Shown here piece after piece: positions 33,400 to 45,394 of a stretch of DNA of 64,000 nucleotides. The notes under the pieces are model-generated. The model was not told the DNA's origin. It searched no databases and saw only the letters and a list, made by a program, of their open reading frames with translations. Source of the DNA: Isoetes taiwanensis (lineage: Eukaryota > Streptophyta > Lycopodiopsida > Isoetales > Isoetaceae). The position numbers were made by a program, and so were the translations under genes. The stretch spans positions 2,154,820 through 2,218,819 of the forward strand of contig JAJEKV010000017.1 of assembly GCA_021234155.1 (NCBI GenBank), in the 5' to 3' direction. Positions within the stretch are counted from its first letter, which is position 1, and each line of letters opens with the position of its first letter.

Positions 33400-35760
33400 T
33401 GAAGGCAATTTTTCGAATCAGTATGTCCCAACCTTGGGAACAAATTTTTTTTTATCATGGCTGGGTCATTCCCTTTCTTGGGCTATTGGTTCTGTATGGT
33501 TATATGGGATTTTTTCTGGCCTCCAGTTTGTTAGGATTCTTTATTCTGAAGTTGTCTTCTTCTTAACCTAAGTTATTATTTGCCTTAGTGGTTAGTTTCT
33601 TTGATAGTAATGCTGCCTTTATTGCCCTTTCCCGCTTGCCAAGTCATCCGGATTTCTTGAAATTTTGGAGTGCCTCGTCTGTCGTCCTCTTCTTTCACAA
33701 GTTTCGGCCCTTCATACCTTCTTCCGCTGGTTACTTGCATTCTCTTTCTTCAACGTTTCCTTCTCCATTTCTCCAGCTTTCTTCAAAGGTATTTCTTGAG
33801 GTTCTTTTTTCGTGATTTGCTTAGGTAGATCTTTTTGTCTATGCTTCTGACTTTGCATTCCAATTTTTCTGTTTGCTTCTGAATTTCTATTGTCTGCTTG
33901 GTACTTATGTCTATAACTCTTTCCTCTCTGATTTCACTTTAATTTGTTGAATTTCTTCCTCCCTTTACCTTCCTTGAACTAATTGCTAACAATCTGCCTT
34001 TGTTGTGCTGGTTTCTTTGCCAAGGGGTGGCGTGCAGGATATGGTTTTTTCCTTGCTATATTTCTCCTTTTTCCTGCCTGTACCTGCTGCAGTAGGCTTA
34101 TCCTGTGCCCTTTTGCCCAATGGAAATTTGCTTCTTTGTTTTGCCTTTATGCCTAGCTTGTGCCAATTTATTTATGCTTTGTTTGATCTTTACTTCCTGC
34201 CTAGTAGGCATTTCCTATTCCTAGTTTTCTAATTGCTCTATGCTACTTTCACTTATTTTATTTGCTTGAGTTGCTTAGACCTCTTAGCTCTTGTTGCTTT
34301 TTATTTTTTCTGTAACTTTTTCCTTTTTTCCTTTGTGCCTTTGCTGATTTCGTCTGATATGCTATCTTCTCCTTTTTGCTCTATGGTTTTATTTTTCTTT
34401 AATTTAATGCACTTCTTGTGCCTTCCGTTTCCAATGGCAGTGTAGTTCTAATTGTCTAGGCTCCTCTGAGCAAAATTATTCTGATATTGCTTTCCATTTT
34501 TCTTTGACTGCTTCTGCAGTTCATTTGCTTGCTTGCTTGTTTTTTTCTGTTCTCCTTCCCATTTGGTTTCACTTTAACATGTTAATTTCCATCCTCCCTT
34601 TTCCTTTCTTAAACCTTTTATTAACTATTTCTAATGTTGTAATAGTTCCTTTGCCTGTTCCAGTGTGCTGACTGTGGCTGCTCTTTCCCTTGCTATTTTT
34701 GGTCTTTAATTCCTGCGGGTATATACTGTAGTAGACCTCTCCTATGTTCTCTTGTCTTATGGCAGGTTTAGCTTTTACTGTAACTTGTCAATTGAGTCAT
34801 GTTCACAATTGTGGCTGGTATTTCTCCATCGAACTGAGTTCTAGACATGTCTAATATCTGATTTTCATCCTTCCTTATGCCTATATTACCTGGTTTCTTT
34901 CCTTTGTTCTTGTTTCCTACCAGACATAAGTACCTTTGTGGGTTGAAAGCATCTGCACCAGCATTTGGTCCACCTCCAGTATTTTCTATGCTCGTGATTT
35001 CTTTCTCCGATATTTCTATTGTGGACAGTAAACCTTGATCTATAGACCAGTGCCATAAAGGTCTGTGTGGCCTTTGTTGTTGTCACTATCCATGCTGAAA
35101 TGTTCCTGTAAGCTGTTTATTTTTCACTGTTGTTTATCCACCTTGCCTTTGCTGATGTTGTTCAAAGTTCTGCCCTTCTTTGCAGCTAGTAAAAGGCTTG
35201 TTCAGAGTTGTTGTCTCTTTGCATGTATATTTTTTCCTTTTTCCTTGTATAAGTGTTTTACTTGCATTGACTTTTTCTGCTTTTTTGCTTTTTATATTTT
35301 CTGTATGTTATCCATCTGTACTAACTTTGCTGATTTTCCTTGTTTGAAATTCTGCCTTTCTTTGCATCTTGTTGCCAGGTTAGGTTTTCGTGTGCCTCTT
35401 TAATGTTTGTTTAAGTCCCATTTTGCTGTACTACAGAGCTTTTGTTGACTTCCTCCCCTGCGCTTTGTTTAACTTGTGCATTTGATCTCTTACTTTTTCC
35501 TTTTCAACATGTATGCTTGTTGTGTATTCCATTTGCTGATGTAGCTGACCGATACTGGTAAGTGTTTCTCCATTTTAGTTCTTTTCTTTTTCATGGCTTT
35601 GCTGCTCTTCTTTGAGACAGTCTGGCTTCTTTGTTGTGTGCCCAGTCTTTGTCTTTGTAGTGTCTGAAATGCTTCTTTATTGCCACTTCGTTATCATTAG
35701 CAGCTACCTTGTGCATACACACAAGACTGCTATGTATAAATACAAGCAGTAAGGAATTTC
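33400..35760. repeat. pyrimidine-rich region of diverged tandem units
   Basis: The plus strand is very rich in T and C. Similar runs recur. A block with ttcactttaa, cctccctttNcctt, a ccttgctat word and tgctgcagtaggc or tactgtagtagac occurs near 33935-34110 and near 34565-34760, about 630 bp apart. Another block (ttgctttttatNttttctgta, then ttgctgatttNcNt) occurs near 34292 and 35283. The open frames here have biased composition and no domain. It may be the upstream part of a retroelement; that is inference. Confidence 0.5.
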
Positions 35761-36335
35761 ATTTCTACCCTAGTGAATTGAACACTACTTTAAGCTTGCT
35801 AGTAGAGATATTCTAAGAGATTTATTGTGGAAAAGTATGATGGTATCATTCTTAAAGTTTCATGCTTTGATCTGTATTTTAGCTTTGACATGGATAACAA
35901 CTGGGTGGTGGCTATGACACCTGCAGTTCCCAGGTCTAGTTACTATTATTATACTAACTTAAGCTCCTAGATGGTCTGCAGGTACCACGCCTCTACCCTT
36001 GAGCAAAAATGTAGATACATGCATTGGAAATTAAGGATGTGGTGAGATCCTTCTTGTAATGTATATAAACTTATTGAATTATACCATCTTTGCCAACATA
36101 TAGTGATTTTTTGATTTGGATGAAACTACACAACATGTAATGTTAGGATATTTTATGATTCCAAATGCTATTTTATGATTCCAGGTGATGTATTTGTTCC
36201 GTGATCAGGATATGAATTTAAGTGGCTCTTTCCACGGGGGTTTTTTCATCCCAGTGGTAGAGATACATTGTACAGGGTTTCTGTGGTTTTATTTTGTGTT
36301 TGGAAACTTTCCGCTATATTGTAAAACCATCTCAT

Positions 36336-36396
36336 AGGCCAGTTGGTCTCCGTGGACGTTAAAATATACTTCCTTCCTTCCTTCCTTTCTCAAACT
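36336..36396 (+). mobile_element. LINE 3'-tail remnant (hairpin plus CTTC repeats)
   Basis: AGGCC-AGTT-GGTCT (36336-36349) forms a stem with one G-T pair. It is followed by ccgtggacgttaaaatata and (cttc)n. The same layout (AGACC-loop-GGTCT, gacgtaataataca, then ttcac repeats) ends LINE A at 38937. It is therefore probably the end of a further, otherwise eroded LINE. Confidence 0.5.
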
Positions 36397-36997
36397 CTAG
36401 GTTGTCCAGTCGTTACAGACAAAAATAACGATTCGGACCGATTCTGCTTCACAAACACTCATTGGGAGTTTCTGTGCAGTCCAACTATTGTTTAAATTGG
36501 TATACCCTGTGTAATCCGTTTACTGCACACTAGAATCTGTGACAATCTGATGCCAGGTTTTACGCCCTTCTTTGCTTGTAGCTCCCAGAAATTCGTACCG
36601 GTGAATCATGCTTCAACTTCGAGCTTCAAAATGGACCAAAAACAATTCAAATCATGCCTTAGATGAATCAAAAGAGTTTACATAGAAATTGCCATGTTTT
36701 GGGTTCCGGATCAATTCCACTTTGCTGCCAAATGGATTTAGTTTTGCTTCGTAGTCAGGCAAATCATCCCATGTGTGGCCCTACTGTGTGGAAAATCCAG
36801 ATTTGCGCAGAGTTTGCATCTATCCTATAAGTTCTTCGAAATTGAATTTGCACAGAGCTGACCCCAAGCTCTGTTACGCCAACTCGTTGGTCGTTAAATT
36901 TTTACGGGAATAGATGACATTTTCGGAGGGTACTTCCCTAACTACAAAAAGAGCAATGGAAAACCCCCTAAGGGCTGTTAGAGGCAAAATGTCTGTC

Positions 36998-37029
36998 AGG
37001 GGGAGAGTAAAAAATTTGTCTCTCCCCCT
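36998..37029. repeat. inverted repeat, 10-bp perfect stem
   Basis: AGGGGGAGAG (36998-37007) and CTCTCCCCCT (37020-37029) are exact reverse complements around a 12-base AT-rich loop. It is identical in the second copy at 59191-59222. It could be a transcription or RNA-structure element, just upstream of a CCCT microsatellite and LINE A. Confidence 0.7.
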
Positions 37030-37118
37030 ATCTCTCGTCATCTTCCATCTCTCATGATCTCTTGTCATGCATGTAGCCAACCCCTCTCTCTCCCTCCCTC
37101 CCTCCCTCCCTCCCTCCT

Positions 37119-38950
37119 GAGTGGCAGGTTAATAGGGTGATTCCAATTCACAAAGTAGGTGACAAAAGCGACCCCAATAATTACAGAATGATTATGGTGA
37201 GTAATTTATTTGCGAAACTCTACGCTTCTATCATAGAATGATCAGTGGGTGGACTGAAAAGCACAATGTCAGAGCCAAAGGCCAAGCAGGTTTCAAACCT
37301 CGGAGATCTACCATAGACCATTTAGTCACATTCCGGGCCATGATAGACTCTGTAAAAGGGAAAAGAAAACCGCTCTTTGCTACTTTTGTAGACTGCACCA
37401 AGGCATTTGACACAGTGTGCAGGAGCAACTTGTGGGATCTCTTGGAAAGGATAAAGGTGCCAACAGAACACAGAGATGCAGCGAAGATGTTGTATGAGAA
37501 GGTATGGGTGCAACTTTCCTTTCCTTTTCTTAGTGAATGTAAGGACAAGGTTGATAGTAATATTGGAGTCAAGCATGGGTGTCCGCTGTCCCCGACTTTG
37601 TTTGGGATATTCATAGATGAGCTGGAAAAGTGGGTGACAGATTCAGGCGGGGGAGGGGCACTCCACTAGCAGGTTATGTTATTCTTCTTTTGTTCTACGC
37701 TGATGACATTGTTATGATAGCGAGGAGCAAGGAAGAGATGCAGAAACATCTTGATACCCTGGCTGCTTTTTGTGATGCCAAGGGTTTGCGTGTAAACCTT
37801 AGCAAAACCAATGTGGTGATTTTTGGTACAAATCTGGACAAGAACTATGAGTTTTACTATAAAGATAATCAGGTAGTGATCTCGCCATCCTATAAGTATT
37901 TGGGGCTGATTGTGGACAAGCACTTTAGATGGAACCAAACCGTGGAACAAAGAGTAAACGGAGGACTCAAAGCCTTTTTTGCAATGCAGAGAAAATGCGT
38001 AAAGGCAAACATTTGGAAATTTAGTCTAAAAACGATGCTCTTCAAAACACTAGTGCAGGCCGTGGCCCTATACAGGTGCGAAGTCTCGGGGTCTGGACTG
38101 CCTCTTGATCAGTGGCAAAACCTGGAAAAGTACGTAAGAAATTTCTTCGTGAAGAGCTAGGTGTGAAGGTGCAAACTCCATATGAGATAATGTTATTTAA
38201 TGTGGATTGCTCCCTCTGGAGTGTGAGGCCCTATGTCAATTCCTCACATACCTATGCAAACTAGGTAACCAGGAGGAAAATAGCTTCCCTCGTTTAGCCC
38301 TCAAGGAAACTTTTGAGAAAGGTTGGTATGCGGATGGGGTGACGTGGCTAAAGAAATGGGGGATTGACATTGCAAACTTGGGCAGTAATAAGGAACGGAT
38401 AAGAGATTGGATAGAGGAAACTGTACTAAATAGAGTATGGCACAACCGGGCACAAAGATGGTACATTACAGAGAGCTCATGAACCCCCTATTGCGCGAGA
38501 TGAGCTACTTAAATGAGAACTTATCCATAAAAAAGAGGCATGCTATCTGCAGAATGAGAATGAGCGCACACCATCTCGAGGTAGAGGTTGGAAGATGGTA
38601 TGCAGTTGCCCGCGAGCATAGAGTATGCCGGGTGTGTGGCTCGACCGAGGTTGAGGACGAAGAACATGTGATCCTGAGATGTCCGACATATCAAGCGCTA
38701 TGAGACAAGTTTGGTATTGATGTTCCCAATCTCCTCCTATTTTTTGATATACCGGCAACTAGAATGGCTAGCTTCTTGCTAGATGTACTACAAATGAGAG
38801 AATCACTTCTAAAAATAAATAAAGATATCATTGGAGAGGAAGAGGAAAGAGAGCTCGATGCCGAGTCACTCGATGCCGAGTGCTTGTCACATGAAGTTGT
38901 TTTTGACTATGAAACTGTACTCTCTTAACGTCTAATAGACCTGGTGGTCT
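37119..38950 (+). mobile_element. LINE piece A (5'-truncated reverse transcriptase), copy 1
   Basis: It starts abruptly inside the reverse transcriptase at EWQVNRVIPIHK, right after a (CCCT)n run, and is read in several frames. Blocks: QAGFKPRRSTIDHL, FVDCTKAFD (first catalytic Asp region), GVKHGCPLSPTLFGIFI, LLFYADDIVMIA (catalytic YADD), SYKYLGLIVDKHFRW, and a C-terminal zinc knuckle CRVCGSTEVEDEEHVILRC. Lesions include a missing 4-5 bp at 37236-37240, a shift in the G-rich stretch at 37645-37665, another near 38130 and another near 38440-38480. The end is marked by the hairpin AGACC-TGGT-GGTCT at 38937-38950 and (ttcac)n(tc)n. The element clade is undetermined; the tail is not poly(A), unlike plant L1. 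Confidence 0.85.
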
Positions 38951-38970
38951 CAAAAGACGTAATAATACAC

Positions 38971-39001
38971 TTCACTTCACTTCACTTCACTTCACTTCAC
39001 T

Positions 39002-39072
<71 letters not shown>
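38971..39072. repeat. microsatellite (TTCAC)6 then (TC)34
   Basis: It forms the 3' tail of LINE A. In the second copy the TC run is about twice as long and is followed by a CA run. Confidence 0.9.
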
Positions 39073-39074
<2 letters not shown>

Positions 39075-39277
39075 GCGACGCCGCACACGCACGCATACGC
39101 GCACACACGCACAAATCCTAACAGACTAATGTAAGGTGGTTGGGGCAGGGCCCAACCAAGCAATGTAGTGTGGTGTGTGGTCACATGTCCATTGGATGTT
39201 TGCCTAGTGGCGTGCGTTAAAACTACTCCCTCCCTCCCTCCCTCCCTCCCTCCTCTCTCTCTCTCACTCACAGCCAT
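39073..39277. repeat. LINE spacer unit followed by (CCCT)n
   Basis: A block with caaccaagcaatgtagtgtg, then ggtcacatgtcc, ttggatg and gcctagtggcgtg lies between the tail of LINE A and the start of LINE B. A related block (caaccgagcaatgtggtgtg, ggtcacatatcc, ctgcctagtggtgtg) lies after LINE B at 39912-39985. It therefore seems to belong to the distal 3' end of the elements rather than to the host. Confidence 0.65.
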
Positions 39278-39854
39278 GAAAGAAAGTGAGAGCAAGAGAT
39301 GGTATGCAGATGCAGAGAAATGGGTGGAAACCAATATGGAGTACCGCATGTAGCAAAAGGCAAGTACAAAGATGCTAGATTATAAGAACGTTATGAATCC
39401 AAGACTAACACCAATGCCATATCTGTTGGAGAAAATATCAACGGTCAAGAGGCACAATATTTGCAGGATCAGACTAAGCTCACATCATTTAGGAGTCAAG
39501 GTTGGCAGATGGAGGAATATTCCCTGAGAAAACCGAACCTGCAAGATATAGAAGATGAGACACATTTCATACTTTGTTGTTCGGCTTTCCAGAGGCTAAG
39601 GGATAAATTGTGCATAAGGACGACCTCATTAATAGATTTTTTTTACGCTGCCAGTGAAACAAGTAGGTCAATACATAACAGAATCTTTGGAGATTCGAGA
39701 GATTTCGATAAAAAGTTACAAACACCTATTTGAAGAATTCGACAAAGACACACCAGAGGAGAACTATTGTTGCTCCATTCAGGGGAGGACACTATATCTG
39801 ACATTTTCAATACGTACATTTCTCTTATGCAATATCTATTAGACCTGATGGTCT
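39278..39854 (+). mobile_element. LINE piece B (3' end only), copy 1
   Basis: It begins with KESESKRWYADAEKWVE, which aligns with KETFEKGWYADGVTWLKKW of LINE A, so it is truncated to the C-terminal part. A diverged zinc-knuckle region follows (EDETHFILCCSAFQ). The end is marked by the hairpin AGACC-TGAT-GGTCT at 39841-39854. It comes from a relative of LINE A rather than the same subfamily. Confidence 0.75.
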
Positions 39855-39879
39855 TATAGATGGAAAAGTAAAAGTTTCT

Positions 39880-40028
39880 TCTCTCTCTCTCTCTCCCTCC
39901 CTCCCTCCCTCCAACCGAGCAATGTGGTGTGGTGTGGTCACATATCCAGTTGGATGCTGCCTAGTGGTGTGACATTAAAATACTCTCTCTCTCCCTCTCC
40001 CTCTCCCTCTCCCCCCCCCCCCTCTCTC

Positions 40029-40070
<42 letters not shown>

Positions 40071-40079
40071 GTGAAAGCA
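39880..40079. repeat. CT-rich microsatellites flanking a second spacer unit
   Basis: (TC)n(CCCT)n at 39880-39913, the spacer unit to about 39980, then (CTCCCT)n, a C10 run at 40013-40022 and (CT)n to 40069. LINE C starts directly after. Confidence 0.8.
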
Positions 40080-42800
40080 GGATAACAAAACAGAATAACA
40101 AAACAGTGAAATGGGCGAAAGGTAAGGCTGTTGTATCAGATTAGGAAAGCGCGGGAGGTCTGAAAATTATCATCTGGAACATCAACAGACTGACAATTGA
40201 TAAGACTTTCAGTATTCAGGGGCTTCTTACCGATATAGATATGATATGTTTTGTAGAATCCAAAGAGCATGACCTGTATGAGCTTCCAGAAATTGAAGGA
40301 TTTGAATTAATATATTCTGTTAAAAACATGAAATTCAGAGATGGAGATAATGGGAATGGAGGCGTGGCATGCTATGTGAGGCATGCTTGGGCTGATCTGA
40401 TACATGGTGTCAAGAAAGACAGAAACAACCAGTATATTTGGATAGAAATTACAGGTTCAGAGAGGCTATATTACATGGCAATATGTTATTTCGCACCCCG
40501 CATAAGCAAACATACTCAGTTACCGAGGCTTCTTGTGATGATCTTTTCTTTGATCTGGAGCAGGACATAATGAAATACCAAAGCAAAGGGATTGTAATTC
40601 TATCAGGAGACTTTAATGGACGTACAAGCACATGGCAAGCGCCAATTTTGTCAGAGGATAATGATCCGAGATGGCTGGAAATGATGAATGAAGAAGAACT
40701 CCGCCTTAATGGGTGGAACAGGAATTCAACAGACAAAATAATCACCAACCGGTAGACAACCGCCCGGCCTTTTGGGGCGCTTAACTTATTGATATGTAAT
40801 GGATTGAGCAGATTTCCGGACTCCTTTAAAACCACATGTAGAGCCCGTGAAAGTACGATTGACTATGTAATGATTTCTCACGATGCATTGACCCAGATCG
40901 TCTCCTTTGCAATAGGAGAAGAGCAAGTTGAATCAGATCATAATCCGTTGTCGCTAACTTTACCCCGTAACAAGATCATGTAATCGAGATTATACCGGTA
41001 ATAAAGAAAGGATTACATATGAGGTATGGGCTGAAAGATACATATAAATCATGTGTTGGAGACAAACTTCAACGATATCAGGTGGATAGAGATGTTGCCA
41101 AAGCAAGTAAACAAATCACTGAAATTCTATTGGCCTCTGCAAATGAGATCTTTAGAGTCAGCCGGGCAGCTAAGGGTTTACCATGTAAATCATGGTTTGA
41201 CAAAGAATGTAGAGATGCAAAATTTCAATGGAGGAAAGCAGACACAGAGCATAAAGATCATTTTAAGAAACAATATAAGAGAATAGTCAGGGACAAGAAG
41301 AGGAGATTTGTCCGAAAACGTCAAGAGGATCTATGTTTTAAATTTATTGCTGAACCCAAATCATTTTGGACAGCCCTAAAACAAACTCGGAGGAAAGATC
41401 TACCTATTTCAGCCACCGCAATGTGGGATCATGTAGATAGTTTGTATAATTGTGAACATGCAACAGGCCCACAGGCCAGGTCGGATCTCATAATTTCAGT
41501 TGACGATGTAGCGGAAGGCATAAAACATTTGGCAAATGGTAAGGCAAAGGATGTAGCAGGGCTGTGCGCAGAGCATTTAAAATGGGCAGGCAAAGAAATT
41601 CATCTACACATTGCGGAACTGTTTACAGCAGCTATGTCTCAAGGGATTCCAACAGACTGGCAGATAAACAGAGTGGTCCCAATACATAAGAGCGGATCCT
41701 TATTGGAAGTGAATAATTACAGGACAATTTTGGTTAGCAACATTTTCTCAAAACTCATTGCAACTATTTTAGAAAAGAAGATCAGTGCATAAGCAGAGAC
41801 CAACCATAAAAGAGCAGAATCACAAGCAGGCTTTCGGGCTAATAGGTCAACTTTGGATCATTTGTTAGTGCTCAAAGCGATTTTTGACATGGTAAAAGGT
41901 ACGAAAAAACCTATTTATGTAGCTTTTGTTGATTTCAAAAAAGCTTTTGACAAGGTTCCACGTGCTCAATTGTGGGATCGCATGGAACAATTAAAGGTTC
42001 TGAAGGACTTGCAAGATGCGGTAAGTCTTCTTTATGAGAAGATCTTGGTTCAGCTCTCATGGCCTCTTTCTTTGGAAAAACCAGATTTTACGGAGAGCAC
42101 AATTGGGGTTAAACAGGGATGTCCTATGTCCCCCACATTATTCGGGCTATTTATTGATAGACTCGAAGAAGTGTTGCGGGAGAATTGCCCATGCGGTGTT
42201 GAAATTCATGGATATGTGCTTTTGCTTTTGATGTATGCTGACGATGTCGTGATTTTTTCATGCTCTAAGGAGCATTTGCAGAATCACTTGAATGGATTGG
42301 CGAAATTTTGTGATGACACATGGATGCAAGTTAACTTGGAAAAGACGAATACTATGACGGTTGGAGCTATTGAGCAAGCATCCTTCACATATCAGGGAAA
42401 TATGGTAAACCCATGTGATTCCTATAAATATTTGGGACTGATATTCCACAGAAATCATAGATGGAACACTTGTGTCAATCAGAGAATTGATGGCGGGCAT
42501 AAGGCCCTGTATGCTATGCAGAGTATGTGTAGGAAAGCATTCCTGTGGTCCTGGCATCTTAAAATAAGACTTTTTGGGTCACTAGTACAGAGTGTGGTTT
42601 TATATGGGTGTGAAATTTGGGGACCAAGTTTGCCTCAAGGTCTTTGGGATGATGTGGAGCAAGTCCTGAAGAAATTCTTGAGATTAGAGTTAGGGGTAAA
42701 AGCCCAAACTCCATATCCCATGATGTTGGCAGAAAGTGGGACCATGCCGTTAGAGGGCGAAGCCATCTTAAGGTGTATCAGATATCTTCAGAAATTGCTA
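40080..42800 (+). mobile_element. LINE piece C (endonuclease plus reverse transcriptase), 3' end replaced
   Basis: This LINE keeps its APE-type endonuclease: WNINRLTIDKTF, CFVESKEHD, ILSGDFNGRTSTW, STIDYVMIS and ESDHNPLSLTL (Asp-His end motif). Its reverse transcriptase follows: NRVVPIHKSG, QAGFRANRSTLDHL, FVDFKKAFDKVP, GVKQGCPMSPTLFGLFI, LLMYADDVVIFS, YKYLGLIFHRNHRW and YGCEIWGPSLP. Lesions: frame changes near 40495 and 40745, and a stop at 41790 (after KKISA). The reading continues to RYLQKL at about 42797 and then runs straight into Ty3/gypsy sequence, so the zinc knuckle and tail are missing. Compared with copy 2 at 62450, the two copies carry different lesions in the endonuclease. Confidence 0.85.
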
Positions 42801-45394
42801 CAAATGGCCTAGAGCAGATGACCTATTTGATGAGTTACGAGGTGCTTGCATATTTAGCAAAATTGATTTGAAATCAGGATATCATCAAATCCGAATAAAG
42901 GAAGAAGATATTGGTAAAACGGCATTCAGAACGACTTTTGGTCACTATGAGTTTCGTGTAATGCCTTCTGGTCTGACCAATGCTCCGGCAACTTTTTGTC
43001 GTCTTATGGGGAGAGTTCTAGCACCCGTCTTAGGGAAAAGTGTTGTAGTCTTCTTTGATGATATACTTATATATAGTAGAACTATTGAGGAACACAAGCA
43101 ACACCTTCAACAGGTTTTTGACCTTCTGAGGCAAAATAAGTTGTTTGTTAATGAGTCCAAAAGCAGGTTCTTTATGCAAGAAGTTGGATATTTAGGTCAT
43201 ATCATATCCAAAGAAGGCATACGGATGGATCCCGAAAAGATTAGGGTTATTATTGATTGGCCACGGCCTGAAAACCTCAAGGACTTACGATCTTTTGTAC
43301 AGTTATGCAGTTACTATCGCAGATTTGTGAAGGATTTTGCAAAAATAACCCTTCGTCTTAGCAGGTTTTTAAAGAAAGATACCCCCTTTGTTTGGAATCC
43401 GGAAGCCGAGGAAGCTTTCCGAATTCTGAAAGAGAACATGGCAACTGAACCAGTATTAGTGCTACCTGATTGGAATAAGCCTTGTACAGTTTGTTTGGAT
43501 GCAAGTGGAAATGCTATTGGGGCAGTATTGATGCAAGATGGACATCCATTAGCTTATATCAGCCGAATGCTCAAACCATTAGAACAAAAGTATAGCACTT
43601 ATGAAAAGGAATTGATTGCCTTAGTTCATGCGCTTAAGAAGTGGAGGCACTATCTTATGGGATCTAAGTTTGTAGCTCGCTTTGATCAGCAGAGCTTGAA
43701 ACATATACAAACGCAGGATATTATCAATGCGCGACAGTTAAAGCTCATTGACACTATAAAAGATTTTGAAGGGATGCAGCTTGAATATAAGCCTGGGAAG
43801 GAGAACCAGGTTGCAGATGCATTAAGTCGGATAAGTATTCAAGCTATATCTGTAGCAGAATTTGTTGATTTGGAACCTATGAAAAAAGAATATGTGAGCG
43901 ATCCCTCCTTTGCTACTCCTTATGCACAGGTACAAAAGGAGGGAAGAGATCCTTTGACAGAGTATAGAATTCATAATGGGTTATTACTCTACCGAAATCG
44001 TACTTGTGTTACACAAGCATACAGGTTGAAGGTTATACATGAATGTCATGAACCTCCATATTCTGGTCATAGAGGAATTCAAGCTACTTTGGCAACCGTT
44101 AAAAGACGTTTCTTTTGGCCAAAGCTTGAAAGGGATGTAAGAAAATATGTCGAAGCATGTCTTATTTGTCAACAAGTAAAAGCTTCTACTGGTAAGCCTG
44201 CCGGATTAGTACAACCTTTGCCTATTCCAGAAAAACCATGGAAGCATATTACCATGGATTTTATTCAAGGGCTACCAAAGACTATCCACAAGAATGATCA
44301 AATTTGGACAGTAGTAGACAGGTTGTCTAAACAGGCTCATTTTATTCCTTGCAAATCTAGCATGACTGCTCCGCAAGCAAGCAAGATTTTCTTAAAGGAA
44401 ATATTTAAGGTCCATGGGATGCCAGATGCAATCATAACAGATAGGGATCCCCTATTCTGTAGCAAATATTGGGGTGGACTTATGAAAAACTTAGGCACGA
44501 CTCTAAAGTATTCCACTGCATATTGCATATCATCCCCAAACGGATGGTCAGACTGAGGTAGTAAATCGAGTTATTGAGGATATGCTAAGATCTTATGTTG
44601 CTGAAAGGAAAAGCCAGTGGGAAGAATATCTTTATCTATTGGAGTTTGCCTATAATAACACGGTGCACTCGGTTACCCAAAGAACTCCTTTTGAAGTAGT
44701 ATATAGATATTCTTTGGAATCTCCAATTGCGAAACTAGGTGGAGAAGTACCCGCTTCCGATGAAGCCACTACAGACTTTGCAGATATCTTGCGAGAGGTA
44801 AAGGCGCGAATCCAGAAAAGTCAGGAATTGATGGCTTCCAAACTTGCAAAGAAACGAAAAAGGGTTGCTTACAAAAAAGATCAATGGGTTTGGATTCATC
44901 TTCCAAAGAAGCATCTACGGAAGATGGGTAATCGGTATGTAAAACTGGCCCCTAGGTATTATGGTCCATTCCAAATTGACGACAAAGTCGGTGAGAATGC
45001 TTATCGTTTACATTTATATGGGAAATGGACTAACTTGCACCCAGTTTTTAATGTGGAAATACTGAAACCCTATAAGGGAAGTGAAATTTCTCCTGAGATT
45101 TTGCAGAGAATGGAGCAATCGGACCCTCCCAACATTAAAGATGATGAAGAGGTGTTGGAACCGGAGAAAATACTGATGCACCAAGATAAGGAGACTAGGA
45201 ATTCTTCCTATCGAAGGTATCTTGTGAAATTTAAATTTCATCCGTCCACAGATGCGGTCTGGTATTCTAGGGTGCAACTAAAAGAATACGGCTCCTTGGT
45301 AGAACTTTGCAAAAATAATAGGCAAAGTTCAAGACCTGCAAAACTTTATATTTGGAATTCCATATTATTAATATTGTTGCAGTTATTTTATTGA
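42801..45394 (+). mobile_element. Ty3/gypsy chromovirus-type pol, 5'-truncated
   Basis: The frame begins at PRADDLFDEL, inside the reverse transcriptase; gag, protease and the first part of the reverse transcriptase are missing. Then come FSKIDLKSGYHQIRI, VVFFDDILIYS (catalytic DD), the RNase H (CLDASGNAIGAVL, YEKELIALVHALKKW, VADALSR), and the integrase zinc finger (HECHEPPYSGHRG ... CLICQQ). Next are the integrase core (MDFIQGLP, ITDRDPLF), the GPF module (RYYGPFQI) and a chromodomain-like end (EPEKILMHQ, YLVKFKFHPSTDAVWY). A single frameshift lies at about 44520-44545. The chromodomain tail would direct integration to marked chromatin in this group. Confidence 0.9.

Larger units (their letters stand above)
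34684..41657. repeat. segmental duplication, copy 1
   Basis: The sequence from 34684 matches that from 56881 to the end of the window, in the same orientation and with only scattered differences. The offset grows from 22197 at the left to 22343 at the right, mainly because microsatellites inside are longer in copy 2. The right limit cannot be seen because copy 2 is cut by the window edge. It includes pyrimidine-rich sequence, a LINE tail remnant, LINE pieces A and B, and the start of LINE C. Confidence 0.95.

Noticed and set aside
37230-37614. Minus-strand frames of 84-127 residues over LINE A (also 59415-59813)
   Set aside because: Antisense shadows of reverse transcriptase, duplicated with it.
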